This document shows, piece by piece, positions 26,488-35,613 of a DNA stretch of 64,000 bases. The notes under the pieces are model-generated. The model had not been told where the DNA came from, searched no databases, and saw only the letters and a list, made by a program, of their open reading frames with translations. Source of the DNA: a virus; IMG/VR virus record IMGVR_UViG_3300025151_000017, positions 52,942 to 116,941 of that record. The stretch is one strand, 5' to 3'. How positions within the stretch are numbered: the stretch's first letter is position 1; each line of letters starts with the position of its first letter. The position numbers and the translations under genes were made by a program.

Positions 26488-26893
26488 AGTCGAAATAGCT
26501 AAGAACCAAGTAGAGATATCTAATCTGAAGAGCGATATTCAGAAGATTGATACCTCTATAGAAAAGATAGGGGAAGCAACTTCTCAGATATCTAAGTTGT
26601 TAGCTGTACACGATAATCGTCTAGATGCTGGTGAACAGGCTGACGAAGAAATAAAGAAAGATATTAAAGTCCTACACCAGAGAATTACCGAAGGAGCCAA
26701 AGAAGTAGTTAGTGCTATTCATGCTACTGAGAAATCTATTAATGAAACAGCTTCTATACAGCATGCCCAGATGAACGAAGAGATGGGTAAGATAGGCGAT
26801 AGGGTAGCTGGTTTAGAGAAATATAAGTGGTATGTGATGGGCATAATTGCTACAATAGCAGGAGTTGCAGGAGTTCTTGGCTATTTCATGTAG
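26477..26893 (+). CDS. coiled-coil protein with C-terminal membrane anchor (holin/XhlA-like)
   Basis: 138 aa: a long charged coiled coil (1-115) and one C-terminal transmembrane helix (KWYVMGIIATIAGVAG). The layout recalls XhlA/hemolysin-type holin accessory proteins, and the gene follows the spanin pair, so a role in lysis is plausible. No second membrane helix, so whether it makes holes itself is uncertain. Confidence 0.5.
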   Translation: MASEVEIAKNQVEISNLKSDIQKIDTSIEKIGEATSQISKLLAVHDNRLDAGEQADEEIKKDIKVLHQRITEGAKEVVSAIHATEKSINETASIQHAQMNEEMGKIGDRVAGLEKYKWYVMGIIATIAGVAGVLGYFM

Positions 26894-26895
26894 AC

Positions 26896-26924
26896 TTTAC
26901 TTTTAAGTTTTTTTTATATAGAAT
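26896..26924 (+). promoter_or_regulatory. sigma70-like promoter of primase gene, leaderless geometry
   Basis: -35 TTTACT (26896-26901), 17-nt spacer, -10 TAGAAT (26919-26924), 6 nt to ATG 26931; no ribosome binding site. Confidence 0.75.
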
Positions 26925-26930
26925 TATATT

Positions 26931-27938
26931 ATGATTTATGTGGATGCTAAATTTGCTAGTATGCTCGCACCTCGTGTGAGAAACTTTAAACAACAGAAAG
27001 ATTATCTGTGGAATTTCAGTTGCCCACTCTGTGGCGACTCCAAAAAGAATCAATCAAAAGCCAGAGGATATATTTATCGTAAAGAGAGTTCTCTCTTCTA
27101 CAAGTGCCACAACTGTCAAGCTGGTACAAGTCTCGGCAATCTACTAAAACAAGTTGACCAACGCATGTATAATGAGTACTCGCTAGAAAAGTTTGGCAGT
27201 ACTAATAATAAGCATGTGAATGACAAACCAGATCTAGAAATCTTCAAGACTGATACTATACCTGTGAAAAAATTAAATGCAAACCCAGTATCAGAACTTG
27301 CAGATAACCACCCAATAAAGCAGTTCTTGTTGCTTCGCCACATAAATCAAGAGCTTCATGAACATTTTTATTGGGTGGCACAGTTTAAACATTGGGTGAA
27401 TGAAAATATTGCAATGAACTTTCATAATATCAAAAAGGATGAGCCAAGACTTGTCATACCTTTTTATAATGAAGAGAAAGAATTAATTGCTATACAAGGT
27501 AGAGCATTCGGAAATGAAACACCTAAGTATTATACACTGAAAACAAATGAGAAGAACCATAAAGTATATGGTCTTGACCGAGTTGATGGTAGAAAATGGG
27601 TTTATGTGACAGAAGGTCCAATAGATTCTTTGTTCTTAGATAATGCTATCGCAGTTGCTGGTGCTGAGTTTCATTTACCACAAGTCAGACAGTTTAAAGA
27701 TAACTGTACTATCGTGTTTGATAACGAGCCAAGAAACCCTGCTCTCGTAAAACAGGTTGAGAAAATGATTAAACATGGTTTTCATGTTTGTTTATGGAAT
27801 GATAGTATAAAAGAAAAAGATATTAATGATATGATAATCGCTGGTAAAACTCCCCTGACAATACAAACATTAATAAGTCATAACACTGTACAGGGTGTAG
27901 ATGCCGAACTTAAATTTAATACATGGAGAAAATGCTAA
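26931..27938 (+). CDS. 61: DNA primase, T4 gp61-like
   Basis: Makes RNA primers at the fork with the gp41-like helicase. The N-terminal zinc finger uses Cys31, Cys34, Cys59, Cys62 (CPLCGDS and CHNC). A TOPRIM-like core has VTEGPIDSLF and IVFDNEPRNP. 335 aa is close to T4 gp61. The gene is predicted to be leaderless and ends on the ATG of the dehydratase gene. Confidence 0.9.
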   Translation: MIYVDAKFASMLAPRVRNFKQQKDYLWNFSCPLCGDSKKNQSKARGYIYRKESSLFYKCHNCQAGTSLGNLLKQVDQRMYNEYSLEKFGSTNNKHVNDKPDLEIFKTDTIPVKKLNANPVSELADNHPIKQFLLLRHINQELHEHFYWVAQFKHWVNENIAMNFHNIKKDEPRLVIPFYNEEKELIAIQGRAFGNETPKYYTLKTNEKNHKVYGLDRVDGRKWVYVTEGPIDSLFLDNAIAVAGAEFHLPQVRQFKDNCTIVFDNEPRNPALVKQVEKMIKHGFHVCLWNDSIKEKDINDMIIAGKTPLTIQTLISHNTVQGVDAELKFNTWRKC

Positions 27939-28462
27939 TGAGTGATGTACCAAAACTAGATCTTAGTGATGTGCCTTTTGATAGAGCCGACTTACTAAAA
28001 GACTATGTACATAATGTAGAGATTACTGAAGAACTAGTTAGAAACTTCTGTAAAATTATTCAAGACGATAACCCATTACACTTCGGAGATGAAGAAGGTA
28101 ATGTAATGCCAGGAGCATTGATGATATCATTGCTCTATTCTAATCCTGTTCCTGGATTTTTTATTAGAAATTTTAAAATTAATTTCTTAGCACCAATACA
28201 CTTTCCTACAACAGTAAGAGTATATCGTAAAGTATGGAAAGCTACTGACCGAAAAGCAGGTGAACTCGGAGATGGTATCTTCGCTATCAAAGATCTAAGC
28301 GATGGTATTATAAAAGCCAAAGGCAGTGGGCAAGTATTTAGACCGACCAAAAGATTAATGGAAACATTTGAACAAGGTGTTGACAGAAACTTTTTTAAAC
28401 AAAGCGACCCAAACTTTGAAAGGAAGCACTGGGTCAATCCCGAAGGGAAGGAGATAAAATGA
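27938..28462 (+). CDS. MaoC-like (R)-3-hydroxyacyl dehydratase (hotdog fold)
   Basis: 174 aa with the MaoC active-site pattern DDNPLHF (Asp44, His48), GALMISLL, and FKINFLAPIHFPTTVRVYRK. Catalyses reversible hydration/dehydration of 3-hydroxyacyl and trans-2-enoyl thioesters. ATG 27938 has GGAGAA 9 nt upstream and overlaps the primase stop. It would supply the dehydration step between the ketoacyl synthase (53547) and FabI (48616) of the phage acyl-elongation set, although it sits 20 kb away. Confidence 0.78.
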   Translation: MSDVPKLDLSDVPFDRADLLKDYVHNVEITEELVRNFCKIIQDDNPLHFGDEEGNVMPGALMISLLYSNPVPGFFIRNFKINFLAPIHFPTTVRVYRKVWKATDRKAGELGDGIFAIKDLSDGIIKAKGSGQVFRPTKRLMETFEQGVDRNFFKQSDPNFERKHWVNPEGKEIK

Positions 28463-28908
28463 GTGATGATATAAAAGAAGGCATGGAAAATGATGAAGAG
28501 CCAAAGATCGTAGATCTGAATGAGTATGCTGCCAAGAAATGGGATGAAGCAAGAGAAGAAGATCTGCGTAAGATGCAAGAGTATGAACAGAATTATATTC
28601 TTACTCCTTTATGGGAAGCACTAACAAACATTAAATCATCTCGTCAGGCAATCAATGCTGCGATGGGTATGCTAATTACTGCGAAAGATATTCTTGTACT
28701 CGAACTAGGTAAAGAAGATGCAAGGCGAACAGTCGGCTCAATGAACTATGATGTTATTGACTTAGTAAGTATTGAAAAGAGGGATGGTAATGCTCAAGGC
28801 ACTGGATATGATTTACAGCCAGTCGATGAGTCCTATCCAGCACCAGATAATGATAATGTGACACCACTAAAGTCAGTAGAGGATGATGATGAAAAAGACA
28901 AGGATTGA
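28459..28908 (+). CDS. hypothetical protein, 149 aa
   Basis: Acidic protein; residues 30-110 are helical, with IKSSRQAINAAMGMLITAKDIL, and the tail is very acidic. Overlaps both neighbours. No recognised family. Confidence 0.55.
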   Translation: MSDDIKEGMENDEEPKIVDLNEYAAKKWDEAREEDLRKMQEYEQNYILTPLWEALTNIKSSRQAINAAMGMLITAKDILVLELGKEDARRTVGSMNYDVIDLVSIEKRDGNAQGTGYDLQPVDESYPAPDNDNVTPLKSVEDDDEKDKD

Positions 28909-29245
28909 GGAAATATGGGACGAACAGGAGTCCTTTGAACCGAAGAAGCCACATAGGTGTATCACTAACTTTATAAATGGTGAGTGGATAGATCGTGTAT
29001 ATGGAGATCTCGGTAAGAAGAGACTCTTACAGGGTGAGTTCGGGAAAGAATATAAAGGTAAACTTGAGGAAAAGAAATATCGCAGATACAAAACAGACTT
29101 TTTAGGAAAAGCTGTAAGTGTTTATTACCAAAGATATACCCATACTGCTGATGGTAGATGGTTTGATAATAGTGGTATGCCTTGTGCAAAACCACATCAC
29201 GACCCAAAACCAAAGAATGCTGATGACTTGGAGGATGATGAGTAG
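28889..29245 (+). CDS. hypothetical protein, 118 aa
   Basis: Charged protein (MKKTRIEEIWDEQ start) with Tyr/Lys-rich middle and Cys-x-K-x-H-H tail. Overlaps the previous gene by 20 nt and touches the next oxygenase gene. Function unknown. Confidence 0.5.
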   Translation: MKKTRIEEIWDEQESFEPKKPHRCITNFINGEWIDRVYGDLGKKRLLQGEFGKEYKGKLEEKKYRRYKTDFLGKAVSVYYQRYTHTADGRWFDNSGMPCAKPHHDPKPKNADDLEDDE

Positions 29246-29799
29246 TGGTAGAAGAACGACTCAGAAAAATAGATGGTAAATCTTTATGGTATTTTGACGA
29301 TATCTTTAGTTTCGAAGAACGAGAAAGACTATATAGTTATTGCTTAAACAAAAAGTATTCGCTCTCTGGCTCAGATGTACAAAGACTAGAGACTAAAGGC
29401 GATTATAATTTGTATTGTAATCTCTCTCCCACTGATGTGGATGATATGGGGATAGAGAAATTAGAAAACTATTCCCACATCAAACATCACCTAGATGACT
29501 ATACTATAACTCAGGCAAGAATTAATCTGAGCACAATCCAGGATAAAAATCGTTTTCATTGCGATACTGGAGCCGAGCATAATTTAACAATGCTATATTA
29601 TCCCAACATGGAATGGGAAAAGTCTTGGGGTGGTCAAACACTTTTTACAAACTTAACCAACGATACTCTCGAATGGGTGTCGTTCTACATTCCAGGGAGG
29701 ATAATTTTATTCGATGGCTCAATACCCCACTCAATCAACCCACCAACAATCCACAGCCCAACGCACAGATTTTCAGTCGTCATTCAATATGGAAAGTAA
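29245..29799 (+). CDS. 2OG-Fe(II) oxygenase (P4H-like)
   Basis: 184 aa with an oxygenase core: FHCDTG (His-x-Asp), WGGQTLF, PGRIILFDGSIPHSI (second His) and HRFSVVIQY (Arg that binds 2-oxoglutarate). Small prolyl-hydroxylase-like members are common in marine T4-like phages, with unknown targets. Start codon GTG. Overlaps the ribonucleotide reductase start by 11 nt. Confidence 0.78.
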   Translation: MVEERLRKIDGKSLWYFDDIFSFEERERLYSYCLNKKYSLSGSDVQRLETKGDYNLYCNLSPTDVDDMGIEKLENYSHIKHHLDDYTITQARINLSTIQDKNRFHCDTGAEHNLTMLYYPNMEWEKSWGGQTLFTNLTNDTLEWVSFYIPGRIILFDGSIPHSINPPTIHSPTHRFSVVIQYGK

Positions 29800-31606
29800 A
29801 GTGGAAGATAAACTAATTTCAGAGATACATGGTATCACGATAGACTATACTAGAGATTCGCTACTTGACGATGCTGGTAAAATACGATTAAAAGAATCGT
29901 ATATGAAAGATGATGAAACTTCTCCGCAAGAGAGGTTTGCTTTTGTATCTAAAACTTTTTCATCAAATCCTGAGCATGCTCAAAGATTGTATGATTACTC
30001 ATCACAACATTGGCTGAGTTATGCTACACCTATTTTATCTTTCGGTAGAAGCCGAAGAGGGTTGCCTATTAGTTGCTTCTTAAATTATATAGAAGATACT
30101 TCTGAAGGATTAGTACAAAACCTATCAGAAACTAATTGGTTATCTATGTCAGGTGGAGGAGTTGGTATTGGGTTTGGTATTCGTAGTGCCGATGATAAAT
30201 CTACAGGTGTTATGCCACATATGAAAATGTATGACGCATCTTCATTAGCATATCGTCAAGGTCGTACAAGACGAGGTAGTTATGCTGCATACTTAAATAT
30301 AGACCATCCTGATATTAAAGAATTTATTGAAATGAGAAAGCCGACAGGCGATCCTAACATGAGAGCATTAAACATGCATCATGGTATTAATATCCCACAC
30401 AGCTTTATGCAGATTATTGAAAACTGTATGAAGAATGAAAACTGTGATGACAAGTGGGCACTCAAGGATCCACATAATGGAAAAGTAAAAGAGTATGTAT
30501 CGGCAAGAGAACTTTGGCAAAGTATTTTAGAAACTCGTATGATGACAGGTGAGCCATATCTTCACTTTATTGATACAAGTAATGAACAGTTGCCAGAGTT
30601 TTTAAAAGAAAAGGGACTACAAATTAATCAAAGTAATTTATGTTCAGAGATTATACTTCCTACAAATGAAGAACGAACTGCTGTATGTTGTTTATCATCT
30701 TTGAACCTAGAACATTTTGACGAGTGGTCAAAGAATAAAACATTCCTGAGAGATGTTGCTGAAATGCTAGATAATGTTCTACAGTATTTTATTGATAATG
30801 CTAGACCAGAGTTGGCAAGAGCAGTGTATTCTGCCAAGCAAGAAAGATCTATTGGGATCGGTGCTTTAGGTTTTCATGCTTATTTACAAAAGCATGGTAT
30901 TCCTTTTGAAAGTGCCATAGCTGGAAATAGAAATGAAAAGATATTTAAACACATTAGAACTGGACTCGATAAAGCAAACAATGAGTTGGGCACTGAGCGA
31001 GGGGAAGCACCTGATGCTGTTGGTACTAATAGGAGGTTCAGCCATATGCTTGCTATTGCTCCTAATGCTTCTAGTAGCATTATCATGGGTAATACTTCTC
31101 CTTCTGTGGAGCCTTTTCGAGCTAACGCATATCGTCAAGACACACTTAGTGGATCCCATACTAATAAAAATAAGTTCCTTCAAAAACTTCTTGAGAAGAA
31201 AGCTAAAGAACACAAACTAAATTTAGATGAGGAATGGTCAAGTATTATTGCAAATGATGGTTCAGTACAACACCTAAAATACTTGAGCGACTTAGAAAAA
31301 GATGTATATAAAACATCTATGGAGATTAACCAACAATGGATTATCAATCATGCTTCTGAACGACAAAAGTATATTGACCAAGCACAGTCAATTAATTTAT
31401 TCTTTAGACCTGACGCAGATATTAAGTATCTTCATGCTGTTCACTTCTTGGCATGGAAAACTGGTCTAAAAACATTATATTACTGTAGAAGTGAAAAGAT
31501 CGGTAAAGCCGATAAAATTAGTAAACGAATACAAAGGGAGATTATTAAAGAGTTAGACATATCAGCGATAGCTGATGGTGATGTCTGTCTCGCTTGTGAA
31601 GGATAA
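29789..31606 (+). CDS. nrdA: ribonucleoside-diphosphate reductase alpha subunit, class I
   Basis: Reduces ribonucleotides to deoxyribonucleotides. Motifs: PISCFLNY (Cys96), NLCSEIILP (catalytic N-x-C-x-E region), AVCCLSSLNLE (second redox Cys), LYYCRS (radical-transfer Tyr pair), and C-terminal CLACEG (CxxC). 605 aa; it begins directly in the barrel and lacks the usual N-terminal ATP-cone, so dATP feedback inhibition is likely missing. The beta subunit (34448) and a glutaredoxin (33141) follow within 5 kb. Confidence 0.92.
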   Translation: MESKVEDKLISEIHGITIDYTRDSLLDDAGKIRLKESYMKDDETSPQERFAFVSKTFSSNPEHAQRLYDYSSQHWLSYATPILSFGRSRRGLPISCFLNYIEDTSEGLVQNLSETNWLSMSGGGVGIGFGIRSADDKSTGVMPHMKMYDASSLAYRQGRTRRGSYAAYLNIDHPDIKEFIEMRKPTGDPNMRALNMHHGINIPHSFMQIIENCMKNENCDDKWALKDPHNGKVKEYVSARELWQSILETRMMTGEPYLHFIDTSNEQLPEFLKEKGLQINQSNLCSEIILPTNEERTAVCCLSSLNLEHFDEWSKNKTFLRDVAEMLDNVLQYFIDNARPELARAVYSAKQERSIGIGALGFHAYLQKHGIPFESAIAGNRNEKIFKHIRTGLDKANNELGTERGEAPDAVGTNRRFSHMLAIAPNASSSIIMGNTSPSVEPFRANAYRQDTLSGSHTNKNKFLQKLLEKKAKEHKLNLDEEWSSIIANDGSVQHLKYLSDLEKDVYKTSMEINQQWIINHASERQKYIDQAQSINLFFRPDADIKYLHAVHFLAWKTGLKTLYYCRSEKIGKADKISKRIQREIIKELDISAIADGDVCLACEG

Positions 31607-31610
31607 AAAA

Positions 31611-32528
31611 ATGCCAGAATTGAAATTACCAGAACATCTGAGTTATGATAAAGAAACTATAAAGAAGTTAAAAACTCAAAAGATATTTCGTTATGGGGAT
31701 GTAGAAAGGTTTGACAGAGAGTTGGACTTTCTTATGTCGTTTAAAGATGACTTGATAAAAGATTTTCTAACAGAGTATAAAGATATTGAAGACTGTTTAG
31801 AAACAGGTACGACCTCTGCAATGGAAGCAATATATAGTCGTCTTAACAGAGCTGTGGTTGGTGGTGTCACCAAGATGGTTAGAGGAAAAGCAGGTGTCAG
31901 CGATGACTCTTTTTTAAAAGGACAGTCGACTAAAGGTAAATATAATAATGATGCTTGGCGAGTGTTAGTTATGAAATATCATAACCCAAATCTTGCTGGT
32001 GTTGCTGCTTCACATGAAATACAAAAAAGAGCACTAAGTATTAAACAAAAAAAAGATGGGTATAATCCTGAAGCATTCCCAACTATGCAAAAGATTGCTG
32101 CACATTATGGGGATTTATGTCCGATACTTGAATATAGTATCTTACCTGCTCAAAGTATTATTGAAAGACACATAGGTATAGAAAATAAAGTAGGGGAAAA
32201 CATTAGAATACACATTCCTCTTATAGTACCTGAAGGAGATTTATTTTTAGAAGCACAAGGTGAGGAAGTTGATTGGCAAAACCCATGGGGATTTAATAAT
32301 CAGTATATGCACAGTGCCCATAATAATACTGATGAGCATAGATTAATTATGCTGATTGATTTAAAAAGAACTTATGTTGGTATTCCACCAGCAAAGCACT
32401 TTAAGGATATGACTCTCGAAGAGATTGGAGATGTTCATTTTAGATATGGTAGAGATAATAAAAGAGAGCAACCTAAAATCTCGTCATCTCTATCTAACAA
32501 ATTTAGGAAACCAGAGGATTATATATAA
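31611..32528 (+). CDS. aspartyl/asparaginyl beta-hydroxylase-like 2OG oxygenase
   Basis: 305 aa. The C-terminal half has IERHIGIENK, RIHIPLIVP, GEEVDW and HSAHNNTDEHRLIMLIDL, the pattern of the Asp/Asn beta-hydroxylase family (His ligands plus Arg for 2-oxoglutarate). The N-terminal 140 residues are helical and unrecognised. GAAGGA precedes ATG 31611. Substrate unknown. Confidence 0.75.
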   Translation: MPELKLPEHLSYDKETIKKLKTQKIFRYGDVERFDRELDFLMSFKDDLIKDFLTEYKDIEDCLETGTTSAMEAIYSRLNRAVVGGVTKMVRGKAGVSDDSFLKGQSTKGKYNNDAWRVLVMKYHNPNLAGVAASHEIQKRALSIKQKKDGYNPEAFPTMQKIAAHYGDLCPILEYSILPAQSIIERHIGIENKVGENIRIHIPLIVPEGDLFLEAQGEEVDWQNPWGFNNQYMHSAHNNTDEHRLIMLIDLKRTYVGIPPAKHFKDMTLEEIGDVHFRYGRDNKREQPKISSSLSNKFRKPEDYI

Positions 32529-32743
32529 TGCCTGTAAAATATAAAGCAGACGAAATTCAAATTAAAAGAGGTCGTGATGGTACTCAAACTAAAACGATTA
32601 AAAGATTTTACATGAAGAATGTATCTACTGAGTTTTTGATTGAACTTCTTAATGATGAAAAAACTAAACCAAAACTTAAAAGTAAAATTAGAAACTTTCT
32701 TTACCTTGCTAGAGGTGTTAAACTAGAGAAGAAGGTATCATGA
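32528..32743 (+). CDS. small basic protein, 71 aa
   Basis: Lys-rich protein, single-base overlap with the upstream gene and ATGA overlap with the lipoprotein downstream. FYMKNVSTEFLIELL helix in the middle. Conserved-looking small phage protein, function unknown. Confidence 0.5.
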   Translation: MPVKYKADEIQIKRGRDGTQTKTIKRFYMKNVSTEFLIELLNDEKTKPKLKSKIRNFLYLARGVKLEKKVS

Positions 32744-33144
32744 CTTGGCTTCGCAATACTGCCTATGTTCTGATAGCAGTTGTTGCTTTATCAGGATGTG
32801 CTAGTTTAAAAGGGTTAATCCCATCTGGCTGGGACAGTAATGAAATGTTATGGATTGCAGAGATGCAATATGACATTCGTAATATCGAATGCGAAGGCGA
32901 TAATAAACTCGCTAGTGTAGAAAAGGTATGGCGAACCAAAGAGATTTTATGGTGGTATGCTCAAGCAAACCGACATGCTGATGTTGTTGAGTTAATACGA
33001 CCATTTAGTGAAAGTATGGAAGGTATATATAGATCTGCAAAGGCAGATAGATTGCGCAAACCATACTGTGTAAATAAGGTTATCATATTGACCATACAGG
33101 TTGATGAGATAGCAGAAGCATTAGCATCTAGGAGGAAAAGATGA
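32740..33144 (+). CDS. lipoprotein, unknown function
   Basis: 134 aa with a lipobox (LSGC, Cys20) after a hydrophobic signal. The mature part is helical, with two further Cys. Lies between small genes of the nucleotide-metabolism block. No family recognised. Confidence 0.6.
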   Translation: MTWLRNTAYVLIAVVALSGCASLKGLIPSGWDSNEMLWIAEMQYDIRNIECEGDNKLASVEKVWRTKEILWWYAQANRHADVVELIRPFSESMEGIYRSAKADRLRKPYCVNKVIILTIQVDEIAEALASRRKR

Positions 33145-33395
33145 TATTAACAATTATGGGTAAAAATAATTGCCCTTACTGCGATTTGGCGAAGAGACAT
33201 CTAGATGAACATAACATTCCATATGAGTATATCAAAGTTGATGAAGATATGGAAGCATATGAAAAATTTAGAGAGCTCGGTGTTCGCTCAGTCCCACAAA
33301 TTATGCAAGAAGGTAAGATCGTTATAGAAGGTGGTTGGGAAGGACTAAAGAAGACACCAATCAATCACTTACAACAAATGGTCGGAGGAGAATAA
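33141..33395 (+). CDS. grx: glutaredoxin
   Basis: 84 aa thioredoxin fold: active site CPYC (Cys11, Cys14), the cis-Pro in SVPQI, and IEGGWEGLKK. It probably re-reduces the NrdA C-terminal CxxC, as glutaredoxins encoded near phage ribonucleotide reductases do. Confidence 0.9.
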   Translation: MILTIMGKNNCPYCDLAKRHLDEHNIPYEYIKVDEDMEAYEKFRELGVRSVPQIMQEGKIVIEGGWEGLKKTPINHLQQMVGGE

Positions 33396-33622
33396 TGACA
33401 GATGCATTTAAAGATCTTCGTAATGAAGAATGGGCAAACAAAAAGATTGAACTTGCCGATAAATTTAATAAACAGTTAGAATCTGGTGAACTCAACGAGT
33501 GGGAATATAAAGACTTGATGCAAGATCTTACTCGTACTGATGAAATAATGGACAAAGCAAACGCAATGAAAATGAAAGCAGCAGTAGAGAAAGCAATTTC
33601 ATTGGCATTGAAGTTTGTATAA
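33395..33622 (+). CDS. small helical protein, 75 aa
   Basis: Begins MTDAFKDLRNEEW at an ATG overlapping the glutaredoxin stop (TAATG) with GGAGG upstream. Highly charged helices, no family. Confidence 0.5.
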   Translation: MTDAFKDLRNEEWANKKIELADKFNKQLESGELNEWEYKDLMQDLTRTDEIMDKANAMKMKAAVEKAISLALKFV

Positions 33623-34301
33623 GTTTCTATTTAAAGACTCAGCAGAGGTATTTAACCCAATCGCTCGTCAGAAGATAGCTGAAAAAATCTATTTTCATCA
33701 GAAGCATTGGAAACCTCTGACTGAATACTTTGGCAATACTCTATTCGCACAGCCAGGGATGGAACATATGTATCTATTCGGCGATGGATTATATGTATTG
33801 CAAGATAGAAATGATATAAACCAAGAAGTACAGGAGATATTAGATACTGAATTTTCAGAACTTATATATACTCCTGTCCTTGAAACTATCAAGGAAATGT
33901 TTGGTATTGGTGTAAACGAAGTAAGCTATTATGAAGACTTACCTCTGCCTGGATTTCATATCTATAGAGGATCTCTAAGAGGTAATGATATAGGACTTAC
34001 TACAACTAGACCATATCATACAGATGACAATCTAAGATTTTATAAACCTGAAGCAGACAGAAATAATATATATTCGTTTGCTATACCAATCATCTTGCCA
34101 GAATGTGGGGCATGTTTAGATTGGTTAGGGGATGCTCCTGATTACTTTAGTCATAACTATGAACTCGGTGTAATGTCTATGTGGCATGGGATGGTAAAGC
34201 ATCGTCTCGGTGCAAAACCTCCAGCTGAAGGAGATAGGATTACCTTACAAGGTCATGTATATGTAAATGCTAATGATGGAATTTTAAAAGTATATTTCTA
34301 G
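33615..34301 (+). CDS. 2OG-Fe(II) oxygenase
   Basis: 228 aa; TTG start overlapping the previous stop. Core motifs: YHTDDN (His-x-Asp), HGMVKHRLG (second His) and GDRITLQGHVY (Arg). N-terminal 90 residues are a helical lid. Target unknown; one of at least six such enzymes in the window. Confidence 0.72.
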   Translation: MYKFLFKDSAEVFNPIARQKIAEKIYFHQKHWKPLTEYFGNTLFAQPGMEHMYLFGDGLYVLQDRNDINQEVQEILDTEFSELIYTPVLETIKEMFGIGVNEVSYYEDLPLPGFHIYRGSLRGNDIGLTTTRPYHTDDNLRFYKPEADRNNIYSFAIPIILPECGACLDWLGDAPDYFSHNYELGVMSMWHGMVKHRLGAKPPAEGDRITLQGHVYVNANDGILKVYF

Positions 34302-34312
34302 GAGGAAATAAA

Positions 34313-34438
34313 ATGGATCTAAGTTTTTTAAACGCAGAACTACTTAATAATGTAAGCTGGGAAGATGGTTTAATTTATATTGGACTCGGACTGGCTGTTT
34401 ACGCAATAATCAGATTAATTAACAAATACACACGATAG
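34313..34438 (+). CDS. small membrane protein, 41 aa
   Basis: GGAGG precedes ATG 34313. One membrane helix (YIGLGLAVYAIIRL). Sits between an oxygenase and nrdB. Function unknown. Confidence 0.5.
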   Translation: MDLSFLNAELLNNVSWEDGLIYIGLGLAVYAIIRLINKYTR

Positions 34439-34447
34439 GAAATAACG

Positions 34448-35440
34448 ATGGCAAAGAAGCAACTTAAACTAACTGACGAAAGAACTTTCTTCAAACCTTT
34501 TAACTACCCATGGGCATATGAAGCATGGTTGAAACATGAACAATCACATTGGCTTCATACTGAAGTGCCTATGATTGAAGATGTTAAAGATTGGAAAACA
34601 AAGATTACTGCTGAGCAGAAATACTTTTTAACTAATATCTTTAGATTCTTTACTCAGGGAGACATCGATGTTGCTGGTGGTTATGTAAATAACTACTTGC
34701 CATATTTTCCACAACCTGAAATTAGAATGATGTTAAGTGGGTTTGCAGCAAGGGAAGCATTACACATTGCTGCATACTCACACTTGATTGAAACTTTGGG
34801 CATGCCTGAAAATACATATCAAGAGTTTGCTGAATATCAAGAGATGTCAGACAAACACGAATACTTTATAAAGCTATCAGAATCTAATGGAAACAAAAGA
34901 TCGGTAGCTACAAACATTGCTGCATTCTCAGCTTTCACTGAGGGTATGCAGTTGTTCTCATCTTTCATCATGCTCTTGAACTTCCCAAGACATGGTCTTA
35001 TGAAAGGTATGGGTCAAATCGTGACTTGGTCAATCGTTGATGAAACTCAACATGCTGAGAATATGATTAAACTTTTTAGAACTTATGTTGAAGAAAACCA
35101 GTCTATCTGGAATGATAAAACCAAATCTGAGATTTATACTATCGCTACTAAGATGACTGAACTAGAAGATAAATTTATTGACTTATCATTCGCTATGGGT
35201 GAGATGCCTGACCTTACAGCTGAAGATGTTAAAAAATATATTAGATATATCTGCGATCGTAGATTGATTAGTCTAGGATTGAAAGGTATCTGGAAAGTAA
35301 AAACTAATCCACTCCCATGGGTTGAAGAGATGATTAATGCTCCGACTCACGGAAACTTCTTTGAAAATAGAGTCACTGATTATGCTAAAGGTGCAATCAC
35401 TGGTGACTGGCAAGAAGTATGGGGTGTTGGTGCTGCCTAA
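34448..35440 (+). CDS. nrdB: ribonucleoside-diphosphate reductase beta subunit, class I
   Basis: Diiron subunit that generates the radical. Ligand motifs: REALHIAAYSH (Glu, His and Tyr at the +7 position matching the radical Tyr), TEGMQLF (Glu) and VDETQHAENM (Glu, His). 330 aa, normal for phage R2. The C-terminus (WQEVWGVGAA) differs from the usual acidic R2 tail that docks to R1. Confidence 0.92.
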   Translation: MAKKQLKLTDERTFFKPFNYPWAYEAWLKHEQSHWLHTEVPMIEDVKDWKTKITAEQKYFLTNIFRFFTQGDIDVAGGYVNNYLPYFPQPEIRMMLSGFAAREALHIAAYSHLIETLGMPENTYQEFAEYQEMSDKHEYFIKLSESNGNKRSVATNIAAFSAFTEGMQLFSSFIMLLNFPRHGLMKGMGQIVTWSIVDETQHAENMIKLFRTYVEENQSIWNDKTKSEIYTIATKMTELEDKFIDLSFAMGEMPDLTAEDVKKYIRYICDRRLISLGLKGIWKVKTNPLPWVEEMINAPTHGNFFENRVTDYAKGAITGDWQEVWGVGAA

Positions 35441-35442
35441 AT

Positions 35443-35613
35443 ATGAATAAGAAATTTAATTTTGAATGTGCTTCTTGTGGTGCTGAATACACCATCTCCT
35501 TTGAGGAAGATGAAGATAATTTCATGGGGCAAGATATAATCTGTTGCCCATTCTGTGGAGATGATTGTGAAAGACCTGAACAAGAGGAGGATTTAGATAA
35601 GGATCCAATATAA
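35443..35613 (+). CDS. small zinc-ribbon protein, 56 aa
   Basis: Two Cys pairs, CASCG and CCPFCG, flank an acidic strand, a zinc-ribbon pattern; acidic C-terminus. ATG directly after the nrdB stop. Possibly a nucleic-acid or polymerase-binding factor; unknown. Confidence 0.55.
   Translation: MNKKFNFECASCGAEYTISFEEDEDNFMGQDIICCPFCGDDCERPEQEEDLDKDPI

Noticed and set aside
28135-28578. Antisense ORF of 147 aa
   Set aside because: Opposite the MaoC-like gene; hydrophobic low-information translation, no signals. No minus-strand gene in the window was convincing.
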